From Mesobacillus selenatarsenatis SF-1 (lineage in GTDB: Bacteria; Bacillota; Bacilli; Bacillales; Cytobacillaceae), in the NCBI RefSeq assembly GCF_000813125.1, contig NZ_BASE01000005.1, positions 25,433-89,432 on the forward strand: a stretch of 64,000 nucleotides of DNA, in the 5' to 3' direction. The translations under genes were made by a program, and so were the position numbers. The notes below the pieces were generated by a model. That model was not told the DNA's origin, did no database searches, and saw only the letters and a list, made by a program, of their open reading frames with translations. Each line of letters starts with the position of its first letter. Position 1 is the stretch's first letter. Positions 9,930-20,420 of the stretch are shown one piece after another.

Positions 9930-10048
9930 GAAAAGCGCAAGCGCCTTGTTCAGCCCCGACAAGCGCTGGAGGGCCGACCAGTGAAGTCGTTCTTTGACTT
10001 CATTGGGCGGACCGAAGCGACTCGAGGGGTTAGGCGCTGGAGCTAGAC
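9930..10048 (+). repeat. Dispersed modular repeat, copy 1
   Basis: About 119 bp starting AAAGCGCAAGCGCCTTG and ending GGCGCTGGAGCTAGACA, with an internal hairpin GAAGTC-GTTCTTT-GACTTC and an AAGCGCTGG/GGCGCTGG pair. Related copies lie at 28266, 55855 and 59382. It sits between the valS T-box terminator and the valS start, so it is part of the valS mRNA leader. Confidence 0.85.
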
Positions 10049-10090
10049 AATTCTCAAAGTGAAAATTTATACTTTCTTATCTTAAAATAA

Positions 10091-10372
10091 AAAAACTCCA
10101 TTCGCCTTAAAAGGACGAATGGAGTATGTTCGCGGTACCACCTTTTTTCCCAGCAACGGTAAAAACACCTCAGTTGCTGGCTCAAATCTGGATAACGGCT
10201 TTTCACCGTCGCCTGTTACTGGGGATATATCCGTTCCCAGGCGATGCTCAAGGGCGACCTTCCATGGTTCCTGCTTAGAAGTCCTCTCAGCTACTGGACT
10301 CCCTCTCTTCAAGCTGGCTTCTCATGTACTCTTCCCTGTCAAAGCTTTACTTTATAGTGTTTTTGTATATTA
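10091..10372 (-). promoter_or_regulatory. T-box leader of valS
   Basis: On the minus strand the RNA contains a stem I region, the conserved T-box core AAGGTGGTACCGCG (10131-10145) and a terminator helix ACTCCATTCG/CGAATGGAGT followed by seven T residues (10091-10125). The probable specifier is GTC (Val) within GGTCGCCC, complement of 10256-10258. Binding of uncharged tRNA-Val should favour the antiterminator and allow valS transcription. The specifier assignment is by eye and by the downstream gene. Confidence 0.92.
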
Positions 10373-10375
10373 GTT

Positions 10376-10405
10376 ATACTACCCAAAAAAGGGGATTGAC
10401 GTCAA
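10376..10405 (-). promoter_or_regulatory. Candidate sigma-A promoter of valS
   Basis: On the minus strand TTGACG (complement of 10400-10405) is separated by 18 bp from TAGTAT (complement of 10376-10381), just upstream of the T-box leader. The -35 box lies inside the palindrome ATTGACGTCAAT. Confidence 0.6.
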
Positions 10406-10529
10406 TCATCATTTCCTACTTTTTATTATTTTATACTTTTTCCGCCTTCATGTGCGAACAATAAGCACTTTTTGGGCCTTTCATTCATAGAATGAAAAAA
10501 GGGATACCTGATTGTTTGGAGGGATGGCG

Positions 10530-10724
10530 ATGAAGAGACGTAGGTATAATCCTTATACACTCCCGAGGTGGGCGAGGACAGCGCGTGCAGTATGTGCTCA
10601 GCTTATTATTCCTTTTTGCGTGTTCCAGGGGATTCGCACACTTTTCTTTCCGACGACATTTGATGTCTTCCTGTTATCGATATTCATCATGATTGCACTG
10701 GCAATCAAATTCGAAATTATTTAA
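10530..10724 (+). CDS. Small conserved-type membrane protein
   Basis: A 64-residue protein, MKRRRYNPYTLPRWARTARA and then hydrophobic, with one long or two short membrane helices (about residues 22-40 and 44-62). The start at 10530 has GGAGGG at about seven bases; a longer frame starts six codons earlier without a site. I recognise no family. It stands alone on the plus strand between the valS leader and ysxE and ends in a hairpin shared with ysxE. Function unknown. Confidence 0.6.
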   Translation: MKRRRYNPYTLPRWARTARAVCAQLIIPFCVFQGIRTLFFPTTFDVFLLSIFIMIALAIKFEII

Positions 10725-10762
10725 GGAGCCAAAGAGCATTTTTCAGCTCTGGGCTCCTTCTT
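10724..10762. terminator. Terminator between the small membrane gene and ysxE
   Basis: AAGGAGCC(C)-type arms pair with GGGCTCCTT around an inner AGAGC/GCTCT stem. The hairpin overlaps the ysxE stop and follows the plus-strand gene. Confidence 0.6.
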
Positions 10763-11780
10763 GTTTTGCCTGTTGCTTTTGCCTCTCCAGTTCGTCTATC
10801 TTGGTTACTACATAACCCGTGTTGCTCAAGAGCCAGTACTGGCGCTGCAGCTTTTGGACAAACTTCCTCTCATCCACTTCAACCCTACGCTGATGGTACA
10901 ATTCCGCGACACGGATAATACCTGAAGGAAAAGCAAGATAGCTCATGAATAACTGCATTTCATCCTCACGGAACGGAAAATACTTCAGATAGACATAAAT
11001 CCAATCGATGATTTCGTCTCCATATTTCGGCTGTGTCTTCAACGCCCTTGCTAAAAAGGGCAGCAAATCCTGAATCGGCGACCCCTGTCGCGCCTTCTCA
11101 AAATTTATGAAATAACCATATCCTCTTTCGTCGAACAGGAAGTGTTCAGGAGAAACTTTACCGTGAAGAGTAACAGTCCGCGTTTTCTTTTGCTCCTTCG
11201 TTTTTTCATTCCAAGTCTCAAGTTTTTGCTTCGCGAACTGGATTGCTTGACTGATTTGAATGTAATACAGACAGAATGTCAGTTCAAACGGGGACATATA
11301 TACTCTGTTCTCACAGCTTTCAAGGAATCCATTTATGAATTCTTCTTCCTTTTCCCATTCTTTTATCGTCTTTTCGTAATGCTCTTGCTTAACTTCATTG
11401 CTGATTTCCATTTCCTTTACTGACAATGTATGCATCCTCGCTAGTTCCCTGAACAACTGCTGGTGTCTTTGTGTTTGGTCCTCTCTAGTCTCATTCTGCA
11501 TCCAGGGCATTAAATAATACAGCGACTTATTATGCAGAACTGCATATCGTCCGTCATTCGCCGGATAGACTGGAACAATCCTGTTATAGCCTTTTTGATA
11601 AAGGTGCTGGATATGCTTGATAAAATCCGTCCCCTCATACGGGTGGATTTTTTTCAAAGCGAAGGTCCCTGACTTCGTATAGACTTTTTTTACTTTGCCA
11701 AAATCCTCTGCAAAGTACGGATCGATAGGGTATTGTTTTAACACTGAAGAATCTTCTTTTAAAAAATTGCGATCATCCAT
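10743..11780 (-). CDS. ysxE: Spore coat-associated kinase-like protein YsxE
   Basis: A 345-residue member of the CotS/YsxE family of aminoglycoside-phosphotransferase-like proteins. An ATP-site-like segment TFALKKIHP lies near residue 38 and a catalytic-loop-like VTLHGKVSPEHFLFDE near 205, where the usual HxD aspartate is not retained in a canonical form. In B. subtilis YsxE is a spore coat or envelope protein made in the mother cell. Its position directly downstream of spoVID matches that organism. Catalytic activity is uncertain. Confidence 0.88.
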   Translation of the reverse strand: MDDRNFLKEDSSVLKQYPIDPYFAEDFGKVKKVYTKSGTFALKKIHPYEGTDFIKHIQHLYQKGYNRIVPVYPANDGRYAVLHNKSLYYLMPWMQNETREDQTQRHQQLFRELARMHTLSVKEMEISNEVKQEHYEKTIKEWEKEEEFINGFLESCENRVYMSPFELTFCLYYIQISQAIQFAKQKLETWNEKTKEQKKTRTVTLHGKVSPEHFLFDERGYGYFINFEKARQGSPIQDLLPFLARALKTQPKYGDEIIDWIYVYLKYFPFREDEMQLFMSYLAFPSGIIRVAELYHQRRVEVDERKFVQKLQRQYWLLSNTGYVVTKIDELERQKQQAKQEGAQS

Positions 11781-11822
11781 CGAATCTCGCCTACTTTCCG
11801 TGCTTCATATGAATGAACAAAG

Positions 11823-11848
11823 CTGGGCAGGTGTTAGACACCTGCCCT
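11823..11848. terminator. Hairpin between spoVID and ysxE
   Basis: GGGCAGGTGT-TAG-ACACCTGCCC is a 10-bp perfect stem. Neither side has a good T tract, so it may be an mRNA-stabilising or attenuating hairpin rather than a full terminator. Confidence 0.45.
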
Positions 11849-11929
11849 TGCTAAAAGCTATAGCAATCCCAGCCAGCAGCCAAGCCAGCCCTGACAACCA
11901 GCCTCCCCTTGGACAAGGACATGTAAATG

Positions 11930-13111
11930 TTAGGTATTGTGAACAGCTACTCCAGGAACATAGAGCACCTGGCCTTCATGGACCTCATGGTCAATACTCA
12001 GGTGATTCACCCGCAGAAGCTGCTGGACTGGCACATCATAGCGTTCAGAGATCGACTGAAGTGAGTCGCCTTGCTGGACAATGCACACTCTGATTTTGGC
12101 AACTTCTGTTTCTTCTTCCTTCCTCGCCAAAAATTCGGCGATTGAAATGCCTTGCTTCATGTTCGGCTTTTTCTTTTTTAATACTGGAGAAGACGAGCTC
12201 TCCGGAGATTCCTCCATTTCAGCAGGCACATTTTCTGCCTCTGGCTGGTCTTCAATCTCCAGTTCAACTTCAACTTCTTCTTCCTGCTCAACTTCGACCT
12301 CTGCAACAGGCTCCGGCTCGCCTCTGAAGTCACTTAAAGCATATTCCGGAACTGGTTGGTGTTCTCTTTGCTCCTGCAGTTCTGGTTCAGTTAATTCTTC
12401 GGCATCTGCCTCTTTCCTTGCTTCTGCCCTGAATGGAGCATACAATTCTTCCTCATAGGAATATTGCTCTTCTTGATTTAATGTTTCATTTTGCTGAACA
12501 AATGAATAGGCAGGAGCTTCCGGGAAGTCTGGTTCAGCACTATCTTCTGTGTTATGGCTTCCTGTTTCTGCGTATGCTGCTTCAACCTCTGCATCAACTT
12601 CCTCAGTAGCCTCCTCACGGTAACTGACTTCCAGTTCCTCCACTTCTTCGCTGTCAGTCTCCTGATCAGCTTCATGCTGTTGTTCGCCGTATAAGCCAGT
12701 GATGGCAAGATCAGCGGTCAGCTTCAGGCGGTCTTTTTCCGGAAAAACATAATCGAATCCTTCTACCTGAATATCAATGTCATAAATACTTTCAATCCGG
12801 TTTTTAGGGATTGTGATATCCACCGGGAAACGGTGAAGGAATTCATTGACCCCTTCTTCCCTCTCCATGACAGAATGAACGTACTTAAGAGCAGAGAGTT
12901 GTTCCTCATCATTCTCTTGCTGTTGTTCGTGGCATGTATATTCCCCAGTCAACTCCAGCGATCCGCGAATGGATACGTATTGTTCATTATCCTGGATGGT
13001 TATGTTCGGATCGAGTGAAATCGAGACAAGCTCCGCGACTTCCTGTCCTCTTTGAAACCACACTGACTCTTCTAATGAAAATCGCAGGCACGATTGATTC
13101 CCCTGAGACAA
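11930..13111 (-). CDS. spoVID: Spore coat assembly protein SpoVID
   Basis: A 393-residue spore morphogenesis protein. The N-terminal domain (about residues 1-140) matches SpoVID (SLEESVWFQRGQEVAEL, VSIRGSLELTGEY). The middle 200 residues are extremely rich in Glu and of low complexity. The last 50 residues form a LysM domain (VQQGDSLQSISERYDV...VNHL...VLYVPG). SpoVID anchors and encases the coat around the forespore and uses LysM in regulated targeting. The start is TTG at 13111 with AAAGGAGGAG upstream, as in related species; the longer frame reads through the ribosome site. ysxE follows. Confidence 0.95.
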   Translation of the reverse strand: MSQGNQSCLRFSLEESVWFQRGQEVAELVSISLDPNITIQDNEQYVSIRGSLELTGEYTCHEQQQENDEEQLSALKYVHSVMEREEGVNEFLHRFPVDITIPKNRIESIYDIDIQVEGFDYVFPEKDRLKLTADLAITGLYGEQQHEADQETDSEEVEELEVSYREEATEEVDAEVEAAYAETGSHNTEDSAEPDFPEAPAYSFVQQNETLNQEEQYSYEEELYAPFRAEARKEADAEELTEPELQEQREHQPVPEYALSDFRGEPEPVAEVEVEQEEEVEVELEIEDQPEAENVPAEMEESPESSSSPVLKKKKPNMKQGISIAEFLARKEEETEVAKIRVCIVQQGDSLQSISERYDVPVQQLLRVNHLSIDHEVHEGQVLYVPGVAVHNT

Positions 13112-13160
13112 AGCGACTCCTCCTTTCATTCCTTAAACGTAAAATCACTATGTCATTAAC

Positions 13161-13189
13161 ACTTTATGAGTCTATATTTACTTTTATGA
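13161..13189 (-). promoter_or_regulatory. Possible sigma-E promoter of spoVID
   Basis: Minus strand TCATAAA (complement of 13183-13189), 14 bp, then CATAAAGT (complement of 13161-13168), resembling the sigma-E boxes. It lies 50 bases ahead of the spoVID start, and a mother-cell promoter is expected there. Confidence 0.45.
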
Positions 13190-13285
13190 TAATTTAGAAC
13201 ATAAAAAGGAGCGGTATATAGATGCACAGATTGATAAAAGACATCTGTATGAAGTAATTACTTTTAGAAAACAAATCTAGAGTGA

Positions 13286-14060
13286 CTTCAGACAAATCTG
13301 CTTGTAAATGACGGGAATTTGTCCGAACCTGGGGCTTCTTCGGACATTTCCTCTTGTCTATGACGGTATTTTGGCTGAACCTGGGGCTACTTCAGACAAA
13401 TCTTCTTGCAAATGACAGGAATTTGGCCGAACCTGTGGGTACTTCAGACATTTCCTCGTGTCTATGCCGGTATTTTGGCTGAACCCAAGGCTACTTCAGA
13501 CAAATCTTCTTGCAAATGACAGGAATTTGGCCGAACCTGAGGCAACTTCGGACATTTCCTCGTGTCTATGACGGTATTTTGGCTGAACCTGGGGCTACTT
13601 CGGACAAATCTGCTTGTAAATGACAGGAATTTGGGTGAACTAGGGGTACTTCGGACATTTCTTCCTGACTATGACGGTGTTTTGGCTGAACCTGGGACTA
13701 CTTCGGACATTTCCTCGTGACTGTGGCGGTGTTTTGTCTGAACCTGGGGCTACTTCAGACAAATCTGCTTGTAAATGACAGGAATTTGGCCGAACCTGGG
13801 GCTTCTTCGGACAATTCCTCGTGACTATTACGATGTTTTGGCTGAACTTGGAGGTACTTCAGACATTTCCTCCCGACTATGACAGGAATTTGGCCGAACC
13901 TGTGGGTACTTCAGACATTTCCTCGTGTCTATGACGGTATTTTGGCTGAACCCAAGGCTACTTCAGACAAATCTGCTGAAGGCATCGGGGTCTTGTCCGA
14001 ACGTAAGGCACTTCACACAAGTACCAATACGCACTAACTTGTCCTGTTTCCGCAACCAAT
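13286..14060 (-). repeat. 52-bp tandem repeat array, 14 units
   Basis: Units begin CTTCGGACA or CTTCAGACA at 13286, 13338, 13390, 13442, 13494, 13546, 13598, 13649, 13701, 13753, 13805, 13857, 13909 and 13961, then a decayed unit near 14011. The period is 52 bp with one 51-bp step. Two variants mostly alternate: one with ACAAATCTGCTTGTAAATGAC, one with ACATTTCCTCGTGTCTATGAC. There are no spacers, so it is not a CRISPR, and the period is not a multiple of three with stops in all frames. It fills the gap between hemL and spoVID. Strand is arbitrary. Confidence 0.95.
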
Positions 14061-14086
14061 AATCTTAGTTACCAAAAACAAAAAAA

Positions 14087-14107
14087 CACTCCCCAAAACG
14101 GAGAGTG
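14087..14107 (-). terminator. Terminator of the hem operon
   Basis: CACTCTCC and GGGGAGTG pair with one mismatch, followed on the minus strand by seven T residues, 13 bases after the hemL stop. Confidence 0.85.
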
Positions 14108-14119
14108 CGACACCAATTA

Positions 14120-15409
14120 TTAACTCTGCAGCTTCGCAAATGCTTTCTCAGCTGCTTCAATTGTTTTTTGCAGATCTTCATCTGTGTGTGCTGTTGATAG
14201 GAATAACCCTTCAAACTGTGATGGAGGCAGGAATACTCCTTCGTTCGCCATTTCACGGTAGTAGGCTGCAAAGAATTCTAGATTCGATTGTTTGGCGACT
14301 TCATAGTTGATGACATTTTCATTTGTGAAGAAGATGCCAATCATTGATCCTGCGCGGTTGATTGTGTGAGGGATCCCGTATTTCTCAGCCGCTGCCTTCA
14401 GACCTTTTTCAAGAATATCAGCTTTTCGCTCAAACTCTTTGTATGATTCCGGTGTTAGCTGCTTCAATGTTTCCAGGCCAGCTGTCATCGCCAGCGGGTT
14501 GCCTGATAGCGTTCCCGCCTGGTAAATCGGACCGCTTGGAGCGATTTGTTCCATGATCTCTCTTTTACCCCCGTATGCGCCTACTGGAAGTCCTCCGCCT
14601 ATTACCTTGCCAAGGCAAGTAAGGTCAGGAGTTACATTGTAATATCCCTGCGCACAGTTATACCCTACGCGGAAGCCTGTCATGACTTCATCAAAGATCA
14701 AGACACTGCCATACTGTGTAGTAATTTCGCGCAAGCCTTCAAGGAAACCTTCTACTGGTGGCACTACACCCATATTCCCGGCTACTGGTTCGACGATGAC
14801 GCCGGCAATATCATCACCATACTGTTCGAATGCGTAACGGAGGCTCTCAAGATCGTTGTAAGGGACCGTAATCGTGTTCTTAGCAACTCCCTCAGGAACA
14901 CCTGGGCTGTCAGGCAATCCAAGCGTGGCGACGCCTGAACCTGCTTTTATAAGCAATGAGTCACCATGTCCATGGTAGCAGCCTTCAAATTTAAGGATTT
15001 TGCTTCTGCCTGTATACCCTCGAGCAAGGCGCAAGGCACTCATCGTTGCCTCAGTTCCCGAAGATACCATTCTTACCATCTCAATTGATGGCACACGGTC
15101 AATGACCAATTGTGCAAGCTCGTTCTCGACAACTGTCGGCGCACCAAAGCTTGTCCCAAGTTCAGCTACCTTCTTGATTCCCTCAACGACCTTCTCGTTT
15201 GTGTGGCCTAGGATCAGCGGTCCCCATGATAATACATAGTCAATATATTCATTGCCATCGATATCATAGATTTTTGAACCCTTCCCTTTTTCCATGAAGA
15301 ACGGATCCATATTGACTGACTTGAATGCGCGGACGGGGCTGTTTACTCCTCCAGGCAATAGTTCTTTTGCTTCTTTAAAAGCTGCAATCGATTTATCATA
15401 TGAGCGCAT
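14120..15409 (-). CDS. hemL: Glutamate-1-semialdehyde 2,1-aminomutase
   Basis: A 429-residue PLP enzyme that converts glutamate-1-semialdehyde to 5-aminolevulinate, the second step of the C5 heme pathway. The start [11 protein letters not shown] is typical; GAGGG lies five bases upstream of the ATG at 15409, and the longer frame lacks a site. Visible signatures include [13 protein letters not shown], the substrate region [11 protein letters not shown], and the PLP lysine in [13 protein letters not shown]. It is the last gene of hemAXCDBL. Confidence 0.97.
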   Translation of the reverse strand: MRSYDKSIAAFKEAKELLPGGVNSPVRAFKSVNMDPFFMEKGKGSKIYDIDGNEYIDYVLSWGPLILGHTNEKVVEGIKKVAELGTSFGAPTVVENELAQLVIDRVPSIEMVRMVSSGTEATMSALRLARGYTGRSKILKFEGCYHGHGDSLLIKAGSGVATLGLPDSPGVPEGVAKNTITVPYNDLESLRYAFEQYGDDIAGVIVEPVAGNMGVVPPVEGFLEGLREITTQYGSVLIFDEVMTGFRVGYNCAQGYYNVTPDLTCLGKVIGGGLPVGAYGGKREIMEQIAPSGPIYQAGTLSGNPLAMTAGLETLKQLTPESYKEFERKADILEKGLKAAAEKYGIPHTINRAGSMIGIFFTNENVINYEVAKQSNLEFFAAYYREMANEGVFLPPSQFEGLFLSTAHTDEDLQKTIEAAEKAFAKLQS

Positions 15410-15466
15410 ATTATCCCTCATTTCTATTTGATTGGCTCTGTAGAAAAGCAGAGCCTTTTTCAATCC

Positions 15467-16447
15467 TTACAGTTCTTTAAGCCAGCGTGCTGCATCCTTC
15501 GCATGGTAGGTGATGATCAGGTCAGACCCAGCGCGCTTCATACCTGTCAGCATTTCCATGACGATGCTCTTTTCGTCAACCCAGCCGTTTTGGGCTGCTG
15601 CTTTGACCATTGAGTACTCACCGCTGACATTATAGATGACAACAGGCAGGTTGAAGTTGTTTTTCACATCGCGGACGATGTCCAGGTATGGCATGCCCGG
15701 TTTTACGATCAGGAAGTCTGCGCCTTCCATGACATCTGACTCTGCTTCGCGCATAGCTTCGATGCGGTTTGCTGGATCCATCTGATAGGATTTGCGGTCA
15801 CCGAACTGCGGCGTGCTTTCTGCTGCTTCGCGGAATGGACCGTAAAATGCTGACGAATATTTAACCGCATAGGACATAATTGGTACATCATGGAACCCTG
15901 CTTCATCCAAAGCAAAACGAATCGCTGTAACAAATCCGTCCATCATGTTTGATGGAGCAATGATATCAGCGCCTGCTTGTGCCTGGCTGACAGCCGTCTT
16001 TCCTAATAGTTCAAGAGAAGGGTCGTTAAGTACTTTGCCATCCTCAATTACGCCGCAGTGGCCATGGCTTGTATATTCACAAAGGCAAGTATCGGCGATG
16101 ACAACCAAATCAGGAAAATCTTTTTTGATGACGCGGATTGCTTCCTGCAAAATTCCATGGTCATGATACGCCTGACAGCCTACTTCATCTTTTTCGTTCG
16201 GAACACCGAAAAGCAGCACAGATTTAATGCCCAGAGATTCCACTTCAGTGATTTCTTCTTTTAGATTATCAAGGGATAATTGATAGACTCCTGGCATTGA
16301 AGAAACTTCTTTTTTTACATTTTCTCCTTCAACGACAAAAAGCGGATAGATCAAGTCTTCAGTGCGAAGATAGTTTTCTCGTACAAGCGCGCGCATATTC
16401 GCTGTCTGACGAAGACGGCGGTGGCGGCTGAATTCAAGGTGTTTCAT
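15467..16447 (-). CDS. hemB: 5-aminolevulinate dehydratase (porphobilinogen synthase)
   Basis: A 326-residue cytosolic enzyme that condenses two aminolevulinates to porphobilinogen. The zinc-binding cysteine cluster is visible as [15 protein letters not shown] near residue 120, with active-site lysines in [13 protein letters not shown] near 195 and [13 protein letters not shown] near 250. GGAGGG precedes the ATG. It is three bases from the hemD stop, consistent with cotranscription. Confidence 0.97.
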   Translation of the reverse strand: MKHLEFSRHRRLRQTANMRALVRENYLRTEDLIYPLFVVEGENVKKEVSSMPGVYQLSLDNLKEEITEVESLGIKSVLLFGVPNEKDEVGCQAYHDHGILQEAIRVIKKDFPDLVVIADTCLCEYTSHGHCGVIEDGKVLNDPSLELLGKTAVSQAQAGADIIAPSNMMDGFVTAIRFALDEAGFHDVPIMSYAVKYSSAFYGPFREAAESTPQFGDRKSYQMDPANRIEAMREAESDVMEGADFLIVKPGMPYLDIVRDVKNNFNLPVVIYNVSGEYSMVKAAAQNGWVDEKSIVMEMLTGMKRAGSDLIITYHAKDAARWLKEL

Positions 16448-16450
16448 GGA

Positions 16451-17227
16451 TTACCCTCCAATATTTATAAACTTGGCAATGCTTTTCAGCATTTCTTCAA
16501 CAGTGTACTTTTCAGGCACGGCATGGACATTCAATCTCCATTGCTCTGCCTTCCTTTTTGAGACAGGACCGATGCAGGCAACGATGCAATGCTCAAGCTT
16601 GCCTCTTAAATTTTGTTCTTCTACGATTTTCATAAAATGATCAATCGTAGAAGGGCTTGTAAAAGTAAGTATATCAAGACTTTCTTCGGTTAGCATCTTA
16701 ACGAGCTTGCCCCTGCTTTCTTCAGGCAGGTAAGTTTCATAGATGATGATTTCTTCAACGATCGCTCCCTTTTCCTTCAAAGCGGCTGAGATATAATCCC
16801 TGGCCAGGTTCCCTTTTGGAATCAGGATTCTGTCCCCCTGATTAACATGAGGGAGGAACTCCTCAATGAATCCTTCGGCAACATATTCTGCCGGAACGAA
16901 GTCTACATTTTCTCCCATATCTTCCAGGATTTCTTTCGTTTTTTCGCCAATCACGGCTATTTTCGGCAGAAGAGTCCGACCCTTTTTGATAAAAGAATAG
17001 AATGTTTCCACAGTCACATTGCTCGTAAAAATGATCCAATCGTAGTTATGTAAATTTGCAAGTGTATTATGTAGTTTTTTTGAAGCTGTAACCGGCTGAA
17101 AGGCAATAAGAGGGATTTCCACGGGAATCCCTCCATTTCTTTTAACCAAATCGGAGAAAGACTTCGCGTGAGCCTTCCCCCTTGGAATCATGACTGTTTT
17201 ATTTTGCAGCGAATGCGCTGGAATCAT
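16451..17227 (-). CDS. hemD: Uroporphyrinogen-III synthase
   Basis: A 258-residue two-domain protein that closes hydroxymethylbilane to uroporphyrinogen III. The family is weakly conserved; recognisable parts are [13 protein letters not shown] at the N-terminus, [14 protein letters not shown] near 73 and [15 protein letters not shown] near 190. The start overlaps the hemC stop by four bases and has GGAGC upstream, indicating translational coupling. Position between hemC and hemB settles the assignment. Confidence 0.93.
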   Translation of the reverse strand: MIPAHSLQNKTVMIPRGKAHAKSFSDLVKRNGGIPVEIPLIAFQPVTASKKLHNTLANLHNYDWIIFTSNVTVETFYSFIKKGRTLLPKIAVIGEKTKEILEDMGENVDFVPAEYVAEGFIEEFLPHVNQGDRILIPKGNLARDYISAALKEKGAIVEEIIIYETYLPEESRGKLVKMLTEESLDILTFTSPSTIDHFMKIVEEQNLRGKLEHCIVACIGPVSKRKAEQWRLNVHAVPEKYTVEEMLKSIAKFINIGG

Positions 17228-18159
17228 TCACTATCAAGCTCCTGTTTTACCTTGTCGATCAAGTCTTTCGCTCCCTGACTGATCAGCTTCTCAGCAGCTA
17301 GCTCTCCCAGCTCCTCAGGATTTGTGCCTGTAACCTGCTCCTTGAAGATTGTCTTTCCATCCGGCGAGCCGACTAGGACAGTGAGCACGATTTCTTCCTT
17401 GTCATTGAGATTTGCATACCCTGCAATCGGCACCTGGCAGCCGCCTTCCATCTTGTGAAGGAAAGCTCTTTCGGCTCTTACTGTAGCACTTGTTTCAGCG
17501 CAAGTGAATTTTTCAAGCAGCTGTAGAAGCTCTTCGTCATCGCCGCGGCACTCAATCGAAAGTGCTCCCTGGCCGACAGCAGGGACACAAATATCCTCAT
17601 CTATGAACTCGGTTACTGTATCACTAGCCCATCCCATGCGCTTCAAACCGGCAGCAGCAAGGATAATACCATCATAGTCTTCAGTTTCAAGTTTAGCGAT
17701 CCGTGTATCAATATTTCCGCGTATCCACTTCATTTCAAGATCAGGACGCTGAGCCAAAAGCTGCGCGCTCCTGCGAAGGCTGCTTGTTCCGATTACTGAG
17801 CCCGGTTTTAATTCTTTAAAAGGTATATGATCGTTGGAAATAAGCACATCACGGTGATCTTCTCTCTCTGGGATAGACCCGATGACAAGCCCCTCTGGAA
17901 GTACTGCAGGCATATCCTTCATGCTATGGACAGCCATATCAATTTCTTTGTCGAGCATAGCCTGTTCGATTTCTTTTACGAAAAGACCTTTTCCTCCGAC
18001 CTTTGATAAAGTCACATCAAGGATTTTGTCTCCTTTTGTGACGATTTCCTTTACTTCAAACTCAAAAGGAGCACCTAATTTCTTCAGCTGCTCAATTACC
18101 CAATTTGTTTGTGTCAATGCTAGCTTACTCCGTCTGGAGCCAACGATAATTTTTCTCAT
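17224..18159 (-). CDS. hemC: Porphobilinogen deaminase (hydroxymethylbilane synthase)
   Basis: A 311-residue enzyme that polymerises four porphobilinogens. It begins [20 protein letters not shown], has the catalytic-region motif AVHSMKDMP near residue 80, and the cysteine that carries the dipyrromethane cofactor in [12 protein letters not shown] near 240. AGGAGG precedes the ATG. It overlaps hemD by four bases. Confidence 0.97.
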   Translation of the reverse strand: MRKIIVGSRRSKLALTQTNWVIEQLKKLGAPFEFEVKEIVTKGDKILDVTLSKVGGKGLFVKEIEQAMLDKEIDMAVHSMKDMPAVLPEGLVIGSIPEREDHRDVLISNDHIPFKELKPGSVIGTSSLRRSAQLLAQRPDLEMKWIRGNIDTRIAKLETEDYDGIILAAAGLKRMGWASDTVTEFIDEDICVPAVGQGALSIECRGDDEELLQLLEKFTCAETSATVRAERAFLHKMEGGCQVPIAGYANLNDKEEIVLTVLVGSPDGKTIFKEQVTGTNPEELGELAAEKLISQGAKDLIDKVKQELDSE

Positions 18160-18172
18160 GACAGCCTCCTAA

Positions 18173-19006
18173 TTATTGATACCAAAAATGGAAAGACGAT
18201 AATTTTCCGAAAAGGAAAAAATTAATTAATACAATCAGGAACGATGCAACATTCCATAGGGCAAGTGATCTTCCATACATTTCTTTTCCAACCCTTAAAT
18301 AAAGGTAAATGCTATATACTGCGAGTACGATGAATGAACCTATCAACTTGGCATCATACCAGGCAAGGTCAGGTACTTTTATCCATGCCCATTGAAGACC
18401 GAGGATGAGGCTCAGGATCAGCATCGGCACTCCGATGACATTCAATATGTATGACCAATAATCAAGTTTCGTTAAATCCGTGATCCTCCATAACAGCTTA
18501 CCCCACTTTTTCCGCTTTAAAAGGTCATATTGAATGAGATAAAGAAGCGAAAAGACCACTGAGATAGAGAATGCCCCATATGACAGGATCGCCATGGTGA
18601 TATGGATGAGCAAAAGCTCTGATATCAGCTGCTCGGACATGACATTGGAGTCATACTGCACCGGTGCAAAAGTATGGATCGCCATAATTATGAATCCAAG
18701 GATATTTGTAAAAAAGACAATAAAATCTACTTTTAATAGTTTATTGATCGCCAGCGACAGCGTTACCAGTACCCACGCATAAAAGTAAAGCCCTTCAAAG
18801 AGGGTCAGGACTGGGAAACGGCCTTTGTCGACCATGTAATATAACAGGAAAATTGTCTGGAATACCCAAACAAATGCAAGTAACCAGAAAGCAACTTTGT
18901 TTGCCCTCCGGTTACTGTTAAGAAAATCGATAAAGTATAAGAGCACGCTTGCCGCATAAATCACAATGGTTATTTCATGGAGACGTGTAATATAAAGATC
19001 ACCCAT
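18173..19006 (-). CDS. hemX: HemX, membrane regulator of HemA level
   Basis: A 277-residue integral membrane protein of the CcsA/HemX type with about eight transmembrane helices. In B. subtilis HemX lowers the amount of glutamyl-tRNA reductase; the same is expected here by family and by position directly after hemA. The ATG at 19006 is chosen because AGAGGT lies seven bases upstream; a GTG six bases earlier would overlap that site. Confidence 0.92.
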   Translation of the reverse strand: MGDLYITRLHEITIVIYAASVLLYFIDFLNSNRRANKVAFWLLAFVWVFQTIFLLYYMVDKGRFPVLTLFEGLYFYAWVLVTLSLAINKLLKVDFIVFFTNILGFIIMAIHTFAPVQYDSNVMSEQLISELLLIHITMAILSYGAFSISVVFSLLYLIQYDLLKRKKWGKLLWRITDLTKLDYWSYILNVIGVPMLILSLILGLQWAWIKVPDLAWYDAKLIGSFIVLAVYSIYLYLRVGKEMYGRSLALWNVASFLIVLINFFLFGKLSSFHFWYQ

Positions 19007-19020
19007 GGACACTACCTCTC

Positions 19021-20367
19021 TTACGGCTGAAAAGAAGCCTGAGGCGAAGGAACTTTTACCTGCTTGGTTTCAGCCGTTTTCATTCCTTCTTGTTCAGCGA
19101 CGAGCTGTTCAATATTGAAAATCTTCACGAATAGATTCAGTGCTTCATCTGCATCAGGCCCATCCGCAAGCTCTTTCGCCTGCAAAATTGGATCCTTCAG
19201 GAGCTGGTTGATGATGCTCTTTGTATGCTTGTTAAGGACTTTAATATCACGATCAGATAGATGAGGCAGTTTCCGTTCGATACTGTTCATCGTTTCTTGC
19301 TGGATTGATAGGGCTTTGACCCTCAAAGCAGAAATGACCGGTACAACACCAAGTGTATTCAGCCACTGTTTGAATTGGACAATCTCACCTTCAATCATGA
19401 TAAGAATCTTCTCTGCTGCCTTCTGTCGTTCCTGCAGATTAGCTTCAACAATGCCCTCTAGATCATCGATATCATAAAGGAATACATTTTCCAGAGTCGC
19501 AATTTCCGGATCAAGATCACGGGGAACAGCGATATCCACCATGAATAATGGTTTTCCTTTTCGCTTTTGTTCGACCTTTGCCATCATATCCTTTGTGACG
19601 ACAAAGTCCTTCGCACCTGTTGAACTGATAAGGATATCTGCATCCACCAGCGCAGTCTGGAGTTCATCCAAAGTTTTGGCCATGCCGGAAAAACGATTAG
19701 CCAAATCTTCAGCTTTCTGGTAAGTCCGGTTGATGACCGTTACCTTCTTTGCACCATTTGCATGAAGGTTCTGGATCGCCAGCTCGCCCATCTTGCCTGC
19801 ACCAAGAATCAGCACATGCTTTTGATCAAGAGAGCCGAAAATCTTCTTGGCAAGTTCAACAGCTGCGTAGCTGACAGAAACAGCGTTCGCACCGATATCT
19901 GTTTCGGAATGGCCACGCTTGGCAATAGTGACTGCCTGCTTAAATAACTGGTTGAAGACCGTTCCAGTAGTGTTCTTTTCAAGGCCAAGCATGAAGCTTG
20001 AACGCACTTGCCCAAGGATTTGTGTTTCACCCAGCACCATGGAGTTCAAGCCGCAAGAAACCTTGAATAAATGTTCAATTGCCCCATCTTGTTCGTAAAT
20101 GAACAGGAACGGCGTAAATTCTGCCTGAGGGATCCCGAACCATTCAGATAAAAACTCTTTGATATAATATCTGCCTGTGTGAAGCTGGTCCACGACAGCA
20201 TATATTTCTGTACGGTTGCAAGTTGATACGATGACATTCTCAAGGATGCTCTTCTTTTCCTGAAGGGCACTCATCGCTTCACCAAGGTTTCCCTCGTTGA
20301 ATGTCAATCTTTCGCGGATTTCGACAGGGGCAGTTTTATAGTTTAGTCCGACAACGATAATATGCAT
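19021..20367 (-). CDS. hemA: Glutamyl-tRNA reductase
   Basis: A 448-residue NADPH enzyme that reduces glutamyl-tRNA to glutamate-1-semialdehyde, the first committed step of heme synthesis. The start [21 protein letters not shown] is classic; GGGGGTG lies upstream of this ATG at 20367, so the longer frame is rejected. The catalytic cysteine lies in [12 protein letters not shown] near residue 50, and the Rossmann part in [13 protein letters not shown] near 180. The C-terminal dimerisation helices follow. It leads the hem operon. Confidence 0.96.
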   Translation of the reverse strand: MHIIVVGLNYKTAPVEIRERLTFNEGNLGEAMSALQEKKSILENVIVSTCNRTEIYAVVDQLHTGRYYIKEFLSEWFGIPQAEFTPFLFIYEQDGAIEHLFKVSCGLNSMVLGETQILGQVRSSFMLGLEKNTTGTVFNQLFKQAVTIAKRGHSETDIGANAVSVSYAAVELAKKIFGSLDQKHVLILGAGKMGELAIQNLHANGAKKVTVINRTYQKAEDLANRFSGMAKTLDELQTALVDADILISSTGAKDFVVTKDMMAKVEQKRKGKPLFMVDIAVPRDLDPEIATLENVFLYDIDDLEGIVEANLQERQKAAEKILIMIEGEIVQFKQWLNTLGVVPVISALRVKALSIQQETMNSIERKLPHLSDRDIKVLNKHTKSIINQLLKDPILQAKELADGPDADEALNLFVKIFNIEQLVAEQEGMKTAETKQVKVPSPQASFQP

Positions 20368-20414
20368 TATTAATTGACACCCCCAACATAGAAATTGCAT
20401 AATTGGCTAAAGCA

Positions 20415-20420
20415 ATTATA
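20415..20420 (-). promoter_or_regulatory. Possible -10 box of the hem operon
   Basis: TATAAT on the minus strand, 48 bases upstream of the hemA start. The sequence 17 bp further up (GTTAAA) is a poor -35, so either an activator or another promoter is involved. I saw no clear PerR box. Confidence 0.4.

Noticed and set aside
12081..12458. Serine-rich plus-strand frame of 125 codons
   Set aside because: It is the antisense of the Glu-rich middle of spoVID, which produces long open antisense frames.
13286..14060. CRISPR array
   Set aside because: Units are contiguous 52-bp repeats with internal variation and no unique spacers; no cas genes are nearby.
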